A stretch of DNA of 64,000 nt from Streptomyces humicola (GCF_024436035.1 NZ_JANFNG010000010.1:1-64000), one strand, 5' to 3'; shown: positions 25,060-35,593, numbered from the stretch's first letter. Notes: generated from the letters alone by a model not told the origin. Numbers and translations are program-made.

Positions 25060-26682
25060 ATGGCCCGCCGCCCTCCCCGAGACGCTGCGGGAGCGTCAGA
25101 GGGAAGCCGTCCGCTACGGGTCGCAATGTACATCCGCATCTCGACCGACGAGGAGCACCAGCCTTTCAGCCTCGAAGCACAGGAGATCAAGCTCCGCTCC
25201 TACGTCGACTCCCAACCCGGCTGGGAACTGGTCGGAGCCCCCTACCGGGACGAGGCATCAGGCGCCACCACAAACCGTCCTGCGCTTCAAAGAGCGTTGA
25301 CCGCGGCCCGCGCCGGATACTTCGACGTCCTCCTCGTATACCGCGTCGACCGTCTGTCAAGATCGCTACGCGGGCTTGTCGAGATCCTCGACCAACTGGA
25401 CGAGACCAACACCGTCTTCCGCTCAGCCACCGAACCGTTCGACACCTCCACCCCCGTCGGACGCATGCTGGTGCAGATGCTCGGCGTCTTCGCCCAGTTC
25501 GAACGTGAAACCATCATCGACCGCGTCATCAACGGCATGGAACGCAAAGCCGCCCGGGGCGAGTGGTGCGGCGGCTACCGACCCTACGGATACGAACTGG
25601 ACCCCGCGACAGGCAAGCTCGTCCCCGTCGAGCGGGAAGCACCACTCATCCCCGTGATCTTCGACATGTACGTGAACGACCGCATCGGCACTCGCGCCCT
25701 GGCCAAAGAGCTCAACGCACGCGGCTACCGCACCAAGAACGGAAAACGATGGAGCGGCGCCAGCGTCATGGTCGTCCTCCGCAACCGCGCCTACCTCGGC
25801 GAGGTCTACTTCCGCGGCCAATGGCACAAAGGAGAAGACCCCCACCCCTCCCTCATCGACCCCGACTTGTTCGACCGAGCCCAACAGATCATGGCCGCCC
25901 GCGGTGATGACTACTCCCGCCGCGCCTCCAACAGCAGCGACTACCTGCTCGCCGGCCGGGTGAAGTGCACTGTGTGCAAGAAGAACTACATCGGAACCTC
26001 AGCCAGCGGAAATAAGTACCGATACCGGTACTACACGTGCTTCTCGGCCAACCGCTATGGGAAGAGCCGCTGCAACGCCGCCCGGCTTCCCGCCGATCAG
26101 CTGGAAGGCGCGGTCCTCGAAGCGCTGCTCGCCGTCTTCGCGGACGTGGAGCTCATCACCCAGGCCGTCCATGCCGCAGCCGAGCGCCGCGCCGACGGAC
26201 GGCACCTCGTCAAGGAGGAGCTGGACGCGGTTACCAAGGAGATTGCCGCGGCCCAAGCGGGCATCGACCGATACCTGACCGCCTTCGAAGCCGGTGATCT
26301 CCCACAGAGCGTGTGCGGCCCCAGGGTCCAAGCCCTGGCCGAGAAGGCGGCACAGCTCCGCGAGCGACAACGTGATCTTGAAGAATCCCTCGATCAAGTG
26401 GACCCCGCCACCCCCACGGAGGAAGACCTCGCCACGCTCCGGTCCGGGATCCGTGAAGCAATCGACACTGGGCCACCCACGGTAATCAAGGCGCTACTCG
26501 AAGCACTCGTCCATGAGGTACGGGTGGAGACTCGCTCGAGCATCAAGCCTGTCTTCCGGCTCCCGCAGCCCGCGCGGCTTCCCGACCCGGGGTCGGGATT
26601 TCGCGCAATGCTCGGTTCGGTGCCCCCGGCAGGACTCGAACCTGCGGCCAAGTGCTTAGAAGGCACCTGCTCTATCCGCTGA
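25060..26682 (+). CDS. Large serine recombinase (integrase)
   Basis: A 540-residue large serine recombinase. The resolvase domain holds the catalytic Ser in AMYIRISTDEEHQPFSLEAQ, then 'YRVDRLSRSLRGLVEILDQL' and 'MLGVFAQFERETIIDRVING'. The recombinase domain follows from about residue 185 (GYRPYGYELD, then 'KELNARGYRTKNGKRWSG'). A zinc ribbon (VKCTVCKK ... YYTCFSANRYGKSRC) and a coiled coil near the C-terminus complete the fold. ATG at 25060 is chosen; GTG at 25057 is equally possible. The last 20 codons lie within the tRNA-Arg gene on the other strand and the stop codon falls in its D-arm region, so the attachment site overlaps the integrase 3' end. Confidence 0.93.
   Translation: MARRPPRDAAGASEGSRPLRVAMYIRISTDEEHQPFSLEAQEIKLRSYVDSQPGWELVGAPYRDEASGATTNRPALQRALTAARAGYFDVLLVYRVDRLSRSLRGLVEILDQLDETNTVFRSATEPFDTSTPVGRMLVQMLGVFAQFERETIIDRVINGMERKAARGEWCGGYRPYGYELDPATGKLVPVEREAPLIPVIFDMYVNDRIGTRALAKELNARGYRTKNGKRWSGASVMVVLRNRAYLGEVYFRGQWHKGEDPHPSLIDPDLFDRAQQIMAARGDDYSRRASNSSDYLLAGRVKCTVCKKNYIGTSASGNKYRYRYYTCFSANRYGKSRCNAARLPADQLEGAVLEALLAVFADVELITQAVHAAAERRADGRHLVKEELDAVTKEIAAAQAGIDRYLTAFEAGDLPQSVCGPRVQALAEKAAQLRERQRDLEESLDQVDPATPTEEDLATLRSGIREAIDTGPPTVIKALLEALVHEVRVETRSSIKPVFRLPQPARLPDPGSGFRAMLGSVPPAGLEPAAKCLEGTCSIR
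26581..26597 (-). terminator. Hairpin just downstream of tRNA-Arg
   Basis: CCCGACCC and GGGTCGGG form an eight-base stem with a single-base loop, 24 bases past the tRNA 3' end in the tRNA direction. It is suited to terminate the tRNA transcript. It also lies inside the integrase reading frame, where it encodes PDPGSG. It could instead be part of the recombination site, since serine-integrase sites are often imperfect palindromes. Confidence 0.5.
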
Positions 26683-26693
26683 GCTACGGGGGC
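26600..26693. other. Probable right attachment junction of the element
   Basis: The integrase gene runs into the 3' part of tRNA-Arg and conserved chromosomal genes begin at 27017, so the crossover should lie at or near the tRNA 3' end. The tRNA is complete on this side. The left junction is outside the window, so the exact core and its duplication cannot be read here. Confidence 0.5.
26621..26693 (-). tRNA. tRNA-Arg (anticodon TCT)
   Basis: A full 73-base cloverleaf is readable on the minus strand. The acceptor stem is GCCCCCG with CGGGGGC. The D-arm is GCTC...GAGC. The anticodon arm is GGTGC-CTTCTAA-GCACT with anticodon TCT at 26658-26660. The T-arm is GCAGG-TTCGAGT-CCTGC. The 3' CCA is not encoded, as is usual in Streptomyces. 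The gene borders the mobile element on its 3' side and appears intact. Confidence 0.96.
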
Positions 26694-27016
26694 CGGGCTG
26701 CGGCCGCGGCTGACCCCGGTCCCGGTGCCTGCGGATCCGACCGTGCGGGCCGTGTGCTGGCGGGCTCGGTGGTTCCGTGACCTTGCCGGGGACAAGGATA
26801 AGGCGCTGCGGACGCCATGCTGGGTGCTTCACCTCCGTGACATGTTGTGGAGGTTCGGTGAAGCGGTCTGATAATCGCAGGTAGGCGCCGACCGTGCACC
26901 GGTTTTGGCGTCTCGGGCCTAGGGTGTTGTGCACTCGTTATGCGCTTGTCTCATGCGTCTCTCCCGTCACACCCGGATCAGCCGGGCGGGTCGTGCATGG
27001 CGGATAGGCACCGAAT
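26694..27016. other. Spacer between tRNA-Arg and dynA
   Basis: About 320 bases without a gene. It must contain the tRNA promoter (minus strand) and the dynA leader (plus strand). CCTTG...CAAGG (about 26780-26799) forms a short hairpin. I cannot assign -10 or -35 boxes with confidence. Confidence 0.45.
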
Positions 27017-28735
27017 ATGCTTCAAAAAGCCACCAAACTTGGGCATTCTTCGCCTGTGGCGATCTTGGACGTACGGCCCGAACTGCTCGACGCCCTGTCG
27101 ATGGTGCGCGACCAGGTCGATGCCGCACGTTTCCCCCTGCCGCTGCCCGGTGCCCTCCGGGCCCGCCGCACGCGCCAGGATCTGCTCGCCCAGCTCGACG
27201 ACTATCTCGTGCCCCGGCTGCGCAGGCCCGAAGCGCCGCTGCTTGCCGTCGTCGGAGGGTCGACCGGCGCCGGGAAGTCGACGCTCGTGAACTCGCTCGT
27301 CGGGCGCCGGGTCACCCAGGCCGGCGTGCTGCGGCCCACTACCCGTATCCCTGTGCTCGTATGCCACCCGCACGACCGGCCGTGGTTCGAGAACGGGCGG
27401 ATCCTCCCCTCACTCCCGCGCGGCAGGCCCGGCGGTCCGCCGGAGAAGCGGGGGAAGCAGGCGGAGCCGTACGGCGAAGGAGATGGCGACGGCGAACCCT
27501 GGCTGCGGCTGGAGGAGGCCGATGCGCTGCCGTCCGGTCTCGCGCTGCTCGACGCCCCCGACTTCGACTCGCTCGTCACCGCCAACCGCGAGCTCGCCGC
27601 CGAGCTGATCTGTGCCGCCGACATCTGGATCCTCGTCACCACCGCCGCCCGTTACGCCGACGCACTGCCGTGGCGGCTGCTGCGCTCCGCCAAGGAGTAC
27701 GACGCCACGCTCGGCACCGTCCTCGACCGGGTGCCGCACCAGATCGCCGGCGAGGTCTCCCGCCACTACGGCGCGCTGTTGGAGCGGGCCGGGCTCGGGG
27801 ACGTACCGCGGTTCACCGTGCCGGAGCTTCCCGAATCCGCCGACGGCGGCGGGCTGTTGCCGCGCACGGCCGTCGCCGGACTGCGGGAGTGGCTGAGGTA
27901 TTGCTGCGAGGACCCCTTCGCGCGCCGCGCCGCGGCCCGCCGGACCGCCGAGGGCGCCCTGGCGGCGCTGCGGGCCACGCTTCCCGCCCTCGCCGGGGCC
28001 TCGGCCGCCCAGCACGCGGCGGTCGTACGGCTGTCGGCGCACGTCGCCGACGCGTACGCGGCCGCGGTGACGCACGTCACGGAGGCGGTACGGGACGGCG
28101 AGGCGCTCGCGGGCGAGGCGCTCGTGCGGTGGCGGGGCTATCCGCAGTGCGGTCCCGAGGCGCTGCAGGACGCGCTGGCGGACGGAGTGGAGGTGCTGCT
28201 GCGCACCGCGGTCGACGACGCGGACGTCGGGGCGGCCGACGCCTGGCGGCGGGACCGGGCTGGGGAGGCGCTGCTTGCGGTGTCGGAGTGGGAGCCGGAT
28301 CACGAGGCCGTGGCCTGGCGCACCGCGGAAGCGGTCCGTCAGTGGCGCGCTTCGCTCACCGGACTCGCCTACGAGGAAGCCGGGTTCGCGCGCGGCCGTG
28401 AACGCCCACCCGCCGATCCCGAAGAGGTCGCGGCGCTGCTCGCGACCGTGCTGCTGGGCGGCGCGGAGCACGGCGGTGCCGCGGGGGAGCGGCTCGCCGA
28501 GATGCTCGGGGTGCACACGGCCCTGCGCCTGCAGGACCGGGCGCGGGACGAGCTCGACGAGATGTGCAGCGGGCTGCTGTGCGCCGAACGGGACCGCCGG
28601 CTCGCGGCGCTCGACGCCCTCGACGCCCCGGCGGGCCAGCAGGCCTCGTTGATCGCGGCGCTCTCCGTGCTCCGCAATAGCCAGATGTCGAATGTCCAGG
28701 AACTGCGCAGACCCCGGGAACAGGAGGTGCTGTGA
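27017..28735 (+). CDS. dynA: Dynamin-like GTPase DynA
   Basis: A 572-residue soluble dynamin-like GTPase. The P-loop is [19 protein letters not shown] (near residue 80), followed by a switch-type RPTTRIPVL and the G3 segment [10 protein letters not shown]. The rest is helical. In Streptomyces the DynA/DynB pair stabilises FtsZ rings during sporulation septation. The adjacent second GTPase gene with C-terminal membrane helices fits that pair. The ATG at 27017 lacks a good ribosome-binding site; GTG at 27056 or TTG at 27065, just before the conserved [10 protein letters not shown], are possible starts. It overlaps dynB by one base. Confidence 0.82.
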   Translation: MLQKATKLGHSSPVAILDVRPELLDALSMVRDQVDAARFPLPLPGALRARRTRQDLLAQLDDYLVPRLRRPEAPLLAVVGGSTGAGKSTLVNSLVGRRVTQAGVLRPTTRIPVLVCHPHDRPWFENGRILPSLPRGRPGGPPEKRGKQAEPYGEGDGDGEPWLRLEEADALPSGLALLDAPDFDSLVTANRELAAELICAADIWILVTTAARYADALPWRLLRSAKEYDATLGTVLDRVPHQIAGEVSRHYGALLERAGLGDVPRFTVPELPESADGGGLLPRTAVAGLREWLRYCCEDPFARRAAARRTAEGALAALRATLPALAGASAAQHAAVVRLSAHVADAYAAAVTHVTEAVRDGEALAGEALVRWRGYPQCGPEALQDALADGVEVLLRTAVDDADVGAADAWRRDRAGEALLAVSEWEPDHEAVAWRTAEAVRQWRASLTGLAYEEAGFARGRERPPADPEEVAALLATVLLGGAEHGGAAGERLAEMLGVHTALRLQDRARDELDEMCSGLLCAERDRRLAALDALDAPAGQQASLIAALSVLRNSQMSNVQELRRPREQEVL

Positions 28736-30492
28736 TGACACCGGTGCCCAGTACGGTCCGCTTGCCCGAAGACATCCGCGGAGGCATCCGCGGAGGCGTC
28801 CGCGGAGGCGTCCGGGGAGGCGTGCGTGCAGACGCGCGCGGAAACGTGGGCGGCGACCGGCTGCAGGAGCGCGTCGACGCGTTCGGGGAGTTGTTGGGCC
28901 TGTCCCGTATGAGAGTTGACGCAGCGCCGCTCGCCGAGGCCGGTGCGCTGCTCGACCGCGTCGCGGAGCGACGCAGGCTCTCCCGCGACCACACGGTCGT
29001 CGCGCTCGCCGGTGCCACCGGGAGCGGCAAGTCCTCGCTGTTCAACGCGTTGACCGGGATCGAGATCTCCGAGACCGGCGTGCGCCGGCCGACCACCGCG
29101 TCACCCGTCGCATGCGCGTGGGACCGGGGCGGCGCGACCGCGCTGCTCGACCGGCTGGGCATCCCGCCGCAGGCGCGCTTCGGGCGGCGCGCCCTGCTGG
29201 ACGGCGTGCACACCAGATTCGGCGGCCCGGACGCCGGTCTCGAAGGGCTCGTCCTGCTCGACCTGCCCGACCACGACTCGGCGGTACCCGAGCACCGGCA
29301 GCAGGTGGACCGGCTGCTGGAGCTGGTGGACGTGGTGGTGTGGGTGCTCGATCCCGAGAAGTACGGGGATGCGGTGCTGCACCAACGGTATCTGCGGCCG
29401 CTCGCCGGGCACGCGGACGTCACGATCATCGTGATGAACCAGATCGACCGGCTGCGGGGCGAGGCCGCCGAGCAGGTGCTCGACGATCTGCGCAGGTTGC
29501 TGGACGAGGACGGGCTCGCGGTGGGCGAGTACGGAGAGGCGGGTGCCGTGGTGGTGGCCGCCTCGGCCGCGACGGGCGAGGGTATGGAGGAGGTGCGGTC
29601 CGCGATCGCGCAGGTCGTGGCCGAACGCGGGGCTGCGGACCGGCGGCTCTCCGCCGATGTGGATCTCGCTGCGGCGCGGTTGCGGCCGGCGTTCGTCGGA
29701 CGCGGCAGGGCGGGGCTCACGGACGAGGCCCGTGAGGAGTTCTCCGATCGGCTGGCGGAGGCCGTGGGGGCGACGGCGGCGGGGCAGACCGCGGAACGCG
29801 ACTGGGTGGACGCCGCAAGGCGGGCCTGCGGGGTGCCCTGGGTACGGCTGCTGGTCAGGGGGTACCGAACGTCGCGCGCGGCCGGCCGCGCGCGCGAGGA
29901 GCAATGGCGCATCGCGCCCGCCCCTGCGCCTGCGGCGGTGCGGCCGGCGGTTGCCGAAGCCGTCCGATGCGTCGCCGACGCCGCCGCGGACGGTCTGCCC
30001 GCGCCGTGGGCACAGGCGGTGCGGGAGGCGGCGCGGCGGGGGGAGCGGGGGCTGCCGGAGGCGTTGGACGAGGCCGCGGAGCGGGCGGAGGAGGGGGAGA
30101 CGCAGTGGCCGCGGTGGTGGGCGGCCGCGAGGGGAGTGCAGTGGGTGCTCGTGGCGCTGGTGGTGCTGGCGGTCGCCGGGGTGGTCGGCGGTCTCGGGCT
30201 GCTGCTGACGGGGGCGGGGGCCGGCCCCGGGGTGCGCGCGGGCGTTGCGGTCGGGGTGCTGTGGATGCCGGCGGCGCTGCTCGCGGTCGGTCTGTGCGGA
30301 GGGCCGGTACTGGCCTGGGTGTGCAGCGCGGGGAGCCGGGGAGCGGCACGGCGGTACGGGCAGGACGTGGAACGGCGGCTGCGTGACGCGGCGGCGGAGT
30401 GCGGGCGTGCGCGGGTGCTGGAGCCGGTGGCCGCGGAGTTGCTGCGCTACCGCGAGGTGCGGGAGCAGTACGGGGTGGCGTCGGGGGGGTGA
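28735..30492 (+). CDS. dynB: Dynamin-like GTPase DynB, membrane-anchored
   Basis: A 585-residue partner of DynA. An odd N-terminal tandem repeat (residues about 14-31) precedes the GTPase domain: P-loop LAGATGSGKSSLFNALTG near residue 92, RPTTASPVA, G3 LLDLPDHDSA and a G4-like MNQIDRL. Two membrane helices lie near residues 465-530 (WVLVALVVLAVAGVVGGLGL and a second 'AVGVLWMPAALLAVGLCGG' stretch), the layout described for DynB. ATG at 28735 overlaps the dynA stop (TGATG) and has GGAGG seven bases upstream; GTG at 28732 is an alternative. It acts at the division septum membrane. Confidence 0.82.
   Translation: MTPVPSTVRLPEDIRGGIRGGVRGGVRGGVRADARGNVGGDRLQERVDAFGELLGLSRMRVDAAPLAEAGALLDRVAERRRLSRDHTVVALAGATGSGKSSLFNALTGIEISETGVRRPTTASPVACAWDRGGATALLDRLGIPPQARFGRRALLDGVHTRFGGPDAGLEGLVLLDLPDHDSAVPEHRQQVDRLLELVDVVVWVLDPEKYGDAVLHQRYLRPLAGHADVTIIVMNQIDRLRGEAAEQVLDDLRRLLDEDGLAVGEYGEAGAVVVAASAATGEGMEEVRSAIAQVVAERGAADRRLSADVDLAAARLRPAFVGRGRAGLTDEAREEFSDRLAEAVGATAAGQTAERDWVDAARRACGVPWVRLLVRGYRTSRAAGRAREEQWRIAPAPAPAAVRPAVAEAVRCVADAAADGLPAPWAQAVREAARRGERGLPEALDEAAERAEEGETQWPRWWAAARGVQWVLVALVVLAVAGVVGGLGLLLTGAGAGPGVRAGVAVGVLWMPAALLAVGLCGGPVLAWVCSAGSRGAARRYGQDVERRLRDAAAECGRARVLEPVAAELLRYREVREQYGVASGG
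28774..28821 (+). repeat. 12-bp tandem repeat inside dynB
   Basis: Four copies of a 12-base unit (consensus RTCCGCGGAGGC) encode IRGG/VRGG four times, followed by a diverged fifth unit (VRAD). The array sits in the N-terminal tail before the GTPase domain. It keeps the reading frame at any copy number, so it could vary between strains without destroying the protein. Confidence 0.85.
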
Positions 30493-30640
30493 GGACGGCT
30501 CCAAGTCACCCGGAGGGGTGGGCGAGTTATCCACAGTCGGCCGGTGGTCCACAGATTTCGGGCCGGCCCGGCACGGTTCCGGCGTCGGGGTGCACGCTGT
30601 TCTCACGTACCGGCCAACGGTGCGTACGAAGCCCGGACTT

Positions 30641-30668
30641 CGGAGTTCGGAGTTCGAAGTTCGGAGTT
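30641..30668 (+). repeat. Heptamer tandem repeat upstream of ssbB
   Basis: Four consecutive 7-base units (TCGGAGT, with one TCGAAGT) end 22 bases before the ssbB start codon. It lies between dynB and ssbB. The array is direct rather than inverted, and comparatively AT-rich for this genome. Confidence 0.85.
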
Positions 30669-30690
30669 CTACGAGGGGGAGGGCAGTGCC

Positions 30691-31155
30691 ATGAGCGAGA
30701 CTCTGGTGACCGTCGTGGGGAACGTGGCCACACAACCGATGCTGAAGAACACCGTGTCGGGCGTGCCGATGGCACGGTTCCGGCTGGCGACGACGGAGCG
30801 TCGGTGGGACCGGGTGGCCGACCGGTGGACCGACGGCCATACCAGCTTTTTCACGGTGTGGGCGTATCGGATGTTGGGTGAGAATCTCGCTGCGTCGCTG
30901 GGGGTCGGCGAACCGGTGATCGTGCAGGGGCGGCTGCGGGTGCTCGAACGGGACGACAAGCGCGAGGAGAAGGGGCAGATCTCTGTCACCGTCGCGATCG
31001 AGGCGGTGGCGGTGGGGCACGACCTGAGCCGCGGCACCGCGGCGTTCCGGCGAGTGGTCAGGGCGCGTCCGGAGCTCGTGGAGCCGCAGCCGCAGAAGCT
31101 GCGGCAGCAGGAGGATGCGGCTCCCGACGAGGTGCCCGAGCCGGTGCCGGGTTGA
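30691..31155 (+). CDS. ssbB: Single-stranded DNA-binding protein SsbB
   Basis: A 154-residue single-stranded DNA-binding protein. The OB fold runs from ETLVTVVGNVATQPMLKN through 'MARFRLATTERRWDR' and 'TSFFTVWAYRMLGENLAASL' to 'ISVTVAIEAVAVGHDLSRG'. The C-terminus (EVPEPVPG) lacks the acidic DDDxPF tip of the main SSB and is short. This fits the Streptomyces paralogue SsbB, linked to chromosome segregation in sporulation, rather than the essential SsbA. ATG at 30691 has GAGGGGGAGGG upstream. It follows the sporulation dynamins on the same strand, a matching context. Confidence 0.85.
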   Translation: MSETLVTVVGNVATQPMLKNTVSGVPMARFRLATTERRWDRVADRWTDGHTSFFTVWAYRMLGENLAASLGVGEPVIVQGRLRVLERDDKREEKGQISVTVAIEAVAVGHDLSRGTAAFRRVVRARPELVEPQPQKLRQQEDAAPDEVPEPVPG

Positions 31156-31443
31156 TCCTTTTCATCCTCTTCACTGCTTGTGCACATGGATAGAGCGATC
31201 AGCGGGGAAAGGGTGGTTTATTGATTCTGTTCCAGTGGAGACGTGAAAGTCGGCCGGTGAATTTATCGATAATTCCCAGGTCATGCCTCCTTCCGATAAC
31301 GATTCAGAGTCGGATCGGTTGTCGCCCGGGATTCTCGACGGCCGTGGTGCGGCTGGTTCCTAGGATCCGTCAGGTAGCCACGGGGGACCGGAACTTGCTG
31401 GCGAGACAGCGCTTATGACCCGTCTCGCGCGGAGGGGAAATCC

Positions 31444-32841
31444 ATGTTCACTGTAGGGAGGCGGCGTACCGCCCGCCTTGCTGCCGCCGTGCTGGCCTCT
31501 GGCCTGTTCGCGGCAGGCGCGATATCCGGCGCCGGGTCCGCCCTCGCCGACGACCCGGCCCCGGCAGCCGGCGGTGCGACCGCCACACTCGGCCAGCTGA
31601 CCACTTTCGACCGGGCAACGATCAACGACGGTGCCAACAGCTTCCAGGTGGAAGCTGGGTTGTTCCAGATGTCCGTGACCGGCGGCGGCACCATCTACAC
31701 GTACTGCATCGACCTTCACGACTCCACGCAGCCGCAGGCCCAGTACCAGGAGGTCCCCTGGGCCTCGTCCTCGCTGGGGGTCAACCCGAACTCGGGCAAG
31801 ATCGAATGGATCTTGCATCACTCGTATCCGCAGATCAACGACCTTCAGCAGCTGGCACAGGAAGCGGGCTCCGGCCCGCTCACCCCGCAGCTGGCCGCCG
31901 CAGGCACCCAGGTCGCGATCTGGCGCTACTCGGACAACGCCGACGCCACCGCGAACAACAGCGCCGCGGAGAAACTGGCCGACTACCTCACCAAGACCGC
32001 ACAGACCACCGCCGAGCCTCAGGCATCGCTGAACCTGACCCCGCCGGCCGTCTCCGGCAAGTCCGGCACCCGAATAGGCCCGGTCACCGTGCACACCAAC
32101 GCGGCGAGCGCGCAGGTGGGCCTCTCCTCGCAGTCTGCCGGCTCCGGTGTGACCGTGGTCGACAAGAACGGCAAGCCGGTGACCTCGGCGGCCGACGGCG
32201 AGCAGCTGTACTTCAACGTCCCGTCCGGCACCCCGGCGGGCAGTGCCACGCTCGATGTCCAAGCGACCACCGCTGTGCCGGTAGGCCGGGTGTTCAAGGA
32301 CGTCCGGGACGAGCAGACGGGTAAGCAGGCCAGCCAGCTGCAGATCCTCGCCGGCTCCAGCGACAGCACGGTCAGCGCGCAGGCCACGGCGACGTGGGCG
32401 AAGCAGGGCGCGATACCGGCGGTCTCCGCGATGGTCGACTGCGCCAAGAGCGGCGTCGACGTCACTGCCACCAACCAGGGTGACGAGGCATTCGACTTCC
32501 AGCTGGCCGGGAAGGAGTACACGGTCGCGGCGGGCAAGTCCCAGACCATCACCGTCCCGGTGGCCGAGGGCCAGAGCTACGCGATCACGATCACCGGCCC
32601 GGGCGGTTTCAAGAAGACCTTCAGCGGTGTTCTGAACTGCAAAACGGCAGGCAGCGGCGGCAGCTCGGCAAGCCCGGCACCCGCGCCGACGCCCGCCGGC
32701 GGTCACGGTAAGAACCTCGCCGAGACCGGCAGCAGCGACGCCACCCCGTACCTCGCGGGTGCGGCCGTCGTCCTCGTGGCGATAGGCGGCGGAATGGTCT
32801 TCTTCCTCCGCAAGCGCAAGACCACCTCCGCCAGGGAGTAA
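31444..32841 (+). CDS. Sortase-anchored thioester-domain surface protein
   Basis: A 465-residue cell-wall protein. A signal peptide (cleaved near residue 35, GSALA) precedes a thioester domain with Cys88 in IYTYCIDLH and Gln156 in the TQVA of GTQVAIWRY, the residues that form the internal thioester in this family. A beta-rich stalk follows at about 180-400. The C-terminus has the sortase signal LAETG (425-429), a hydrophobic helix and a basic tail (LRKRK). LAETG suits actinobacterial class E sortases. GGAGGGGA precedes the ATG. The leader region contains the palindrome TTATCGATAA (31263-31272), a possible regulatory site. It may attach covalently to a surface or host molecule. Confidence 0.88.
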   Translation: MFTVGRRRTARLAAAVLASGLFAAGAISGAGSALADDPAPAAGGATATLGQLTTFDRATINDGANSFQVEAGLFQMSVTGGGTIYTYCIDLHDSTQPQAQYQEVPWASSSLGVNPNSGKIEWILHHSYPQINDLQQLAQEAGSGPLTPQLAAAGTQVAIWRYSDNADATANNSAAEKLADYLTKTAQTTAEPQASLNLTPPAVSGKSGTRIGPVTVHTNAASAQVGLSSQSAGSGVTVVDKNGKPVTSAADGEQLYFNVPSGTPAGSATLDVQATTAVPVGRVFKDVRDEQTGKQASQLQILAGSSDSTVSAQATATWAKQGAIPAVSAMVDCAKSGVDVTATNQGDEAFDFQLAGKEYTVAAGKSQTITVPVAEGQSYAITITGPGGFKKTFSGVLNCKTAGSGGSSASPAPAPTPAGGHGKNLAETGSSDATPYLAGAAVVLVAIGGGMVFFLRKRKTTSARE

Positions 32842-33407
32842 CCCGGGGGAAGTGACGCCTGACCCGTGGTCCGTGCCGCCTGCGGTGCGGGCCACGGCCC
32901 CAGGCCCCGGCTTCCCCCGGTGCCGCGAGGCCACCTGTTTCCGCCCCGTCCCGTCCCGTCCCGCCCGCCCCATCCCGTCTGCCCCGTCCCGCCTCGGCCG
33001 TACGGTAAGGAGGGGCATTGCTCGCCGGATCCGGGCATGAAACACCCCCTTGCCAGCAGGTTTCCCACCGGTGAGGAGCCGTGTCAGGCGGCCTGGGCCA
33101 TCTCCGGGCCGTCATGGGCGTGGCCGTCTGCCAGTCTTAACTCCTAGGGTCAACACCACTGTTAACCCTCTAAGAGCTGCAGTTTCGCTCCCTGTTCGTG
33201 AGCATCGGGACCGATCGGGCCTATCGCGGGCGGGTGAGGAGCCGGCCCGTCTCTCGCACCGTGGCAGCTTCCGCCCAAAGTCTCTCCGCACCGCCCGCCG
33301 CCCGACCGCCCGCAGGACCTGGGGCAGGTCCTCTCGGATGCAGTCTGCACATCCTTCCCCGGCCGCCTGATCTACGCTGAAAGGGCGAGCCTTAGCGAAG
33401 GAGCGGA
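32842..33407. other. Spacer with inverted repeats
   Basis: About 565 bases without a convincing gene. It begins with a pyrimidine-rich stretch rich in cccgtcc-type repeats (about 32940-33000). It then holds the inverted repeat at 33146-33169, and a second one at 33314-33332 (AGGACCT-ggggc-AGGTCCT) close to the next gene. Confidence 0.5.
33146..33169. promoter_or_regulatory. Operator-like inverted repeat
   Basis: AGGGTCAACA and TGTTAACCCT are arms of a 24-base inverted repeat with one mismatch and a four-base centre. The surrounding DNA is AT-rich for this genome (ttaactcc before, ctctaaga after). Such symmetry is typical of a dimeric regulator's operator, perhaps GntR-type. The gene it controls is not clear; the next gene on the right starts 239 bases away. 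Confidence 0.45.
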
Positions 33408-33680
33408 ATGGTTGACATTGCAGCCAAACGCGCTCTCCGGGCCAAGACGCTGCAAGAGATCTACCGGCGATCTGAGGCGAGCGAGTCGGTCCGGGTGGAC
33501 ACCCGCGCGCTCCGCAACGACCTGGACGCCGACGACCGCGCGATGGGCGACGCCTGCGACTACCTTGCAGGCGAGGGATACATCCGCGTTGAGGAAACCC
33601 CTGGGTCTGACACACCGCTGTTCGCGTACATCACGCATCAGGGCATCGTGGAGGCGGAAGAAGCCGAGGACAGACGGTAA
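33408..33680 (+). CDS. Small winged-helix-like protein
   Basis: A 90-residue protein with ATG at 33408 and AAGGAGCGG upstream. The predicted fold is helical with a winged-helix signature: a 'LQEIYRRSE' helix, 'DRAMGDACDYLAGEGYIRVE' as recognition helix and wing, and 'THQGIVEAEEAE' at the end. It may bind DNA or act as a protein-interaction wing. Small orphan proteins of this kind occur in many Streptomyces genomes. It sits between conserved genes on the same strand, with operator-like repeats upstream. Function is unknown. Confidence 0.6.
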   Translation: MVDIAAKRALRAKTLQEIYRRSEASESVRVDTRALRNDLDADDRAMGDACDYLAGEGYIRVEETPGSDTPLFAYITHQGIVEAEEAEDRR

Positions 33681-33921
33681 CCCCTGCGTGCCCGATCCGG
33701 TGGGCAGCACAGGGGAACGGCGGGGAATGACGGCGGGCCGCCCGATCCCGCACGGCATCCGAAGGTGACCAACGACGACGGGCGACCATGGGTGGCCCAC
33801 CCCTGCGACGCAGGTCAGAAGCGAGCGGCGTGGCGTCGGCGAACCCGTTTCCGCCCCGCCCCCGCCGTACGGCAAGATGGGGTGTATCTGCCCACCCCCC
33901 AGATCTGCCGGACGGTTTCTC

Positions 33922-35586
<1,665 letters not shown>

Positions 35587-35593
35587 TCGGCGG

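Noticed and set aside
28774..28821. CRISPR or transposon repeats in dynB
   Set aside because: These are contiguous in-frame 12-bp units inside a coding sequence.
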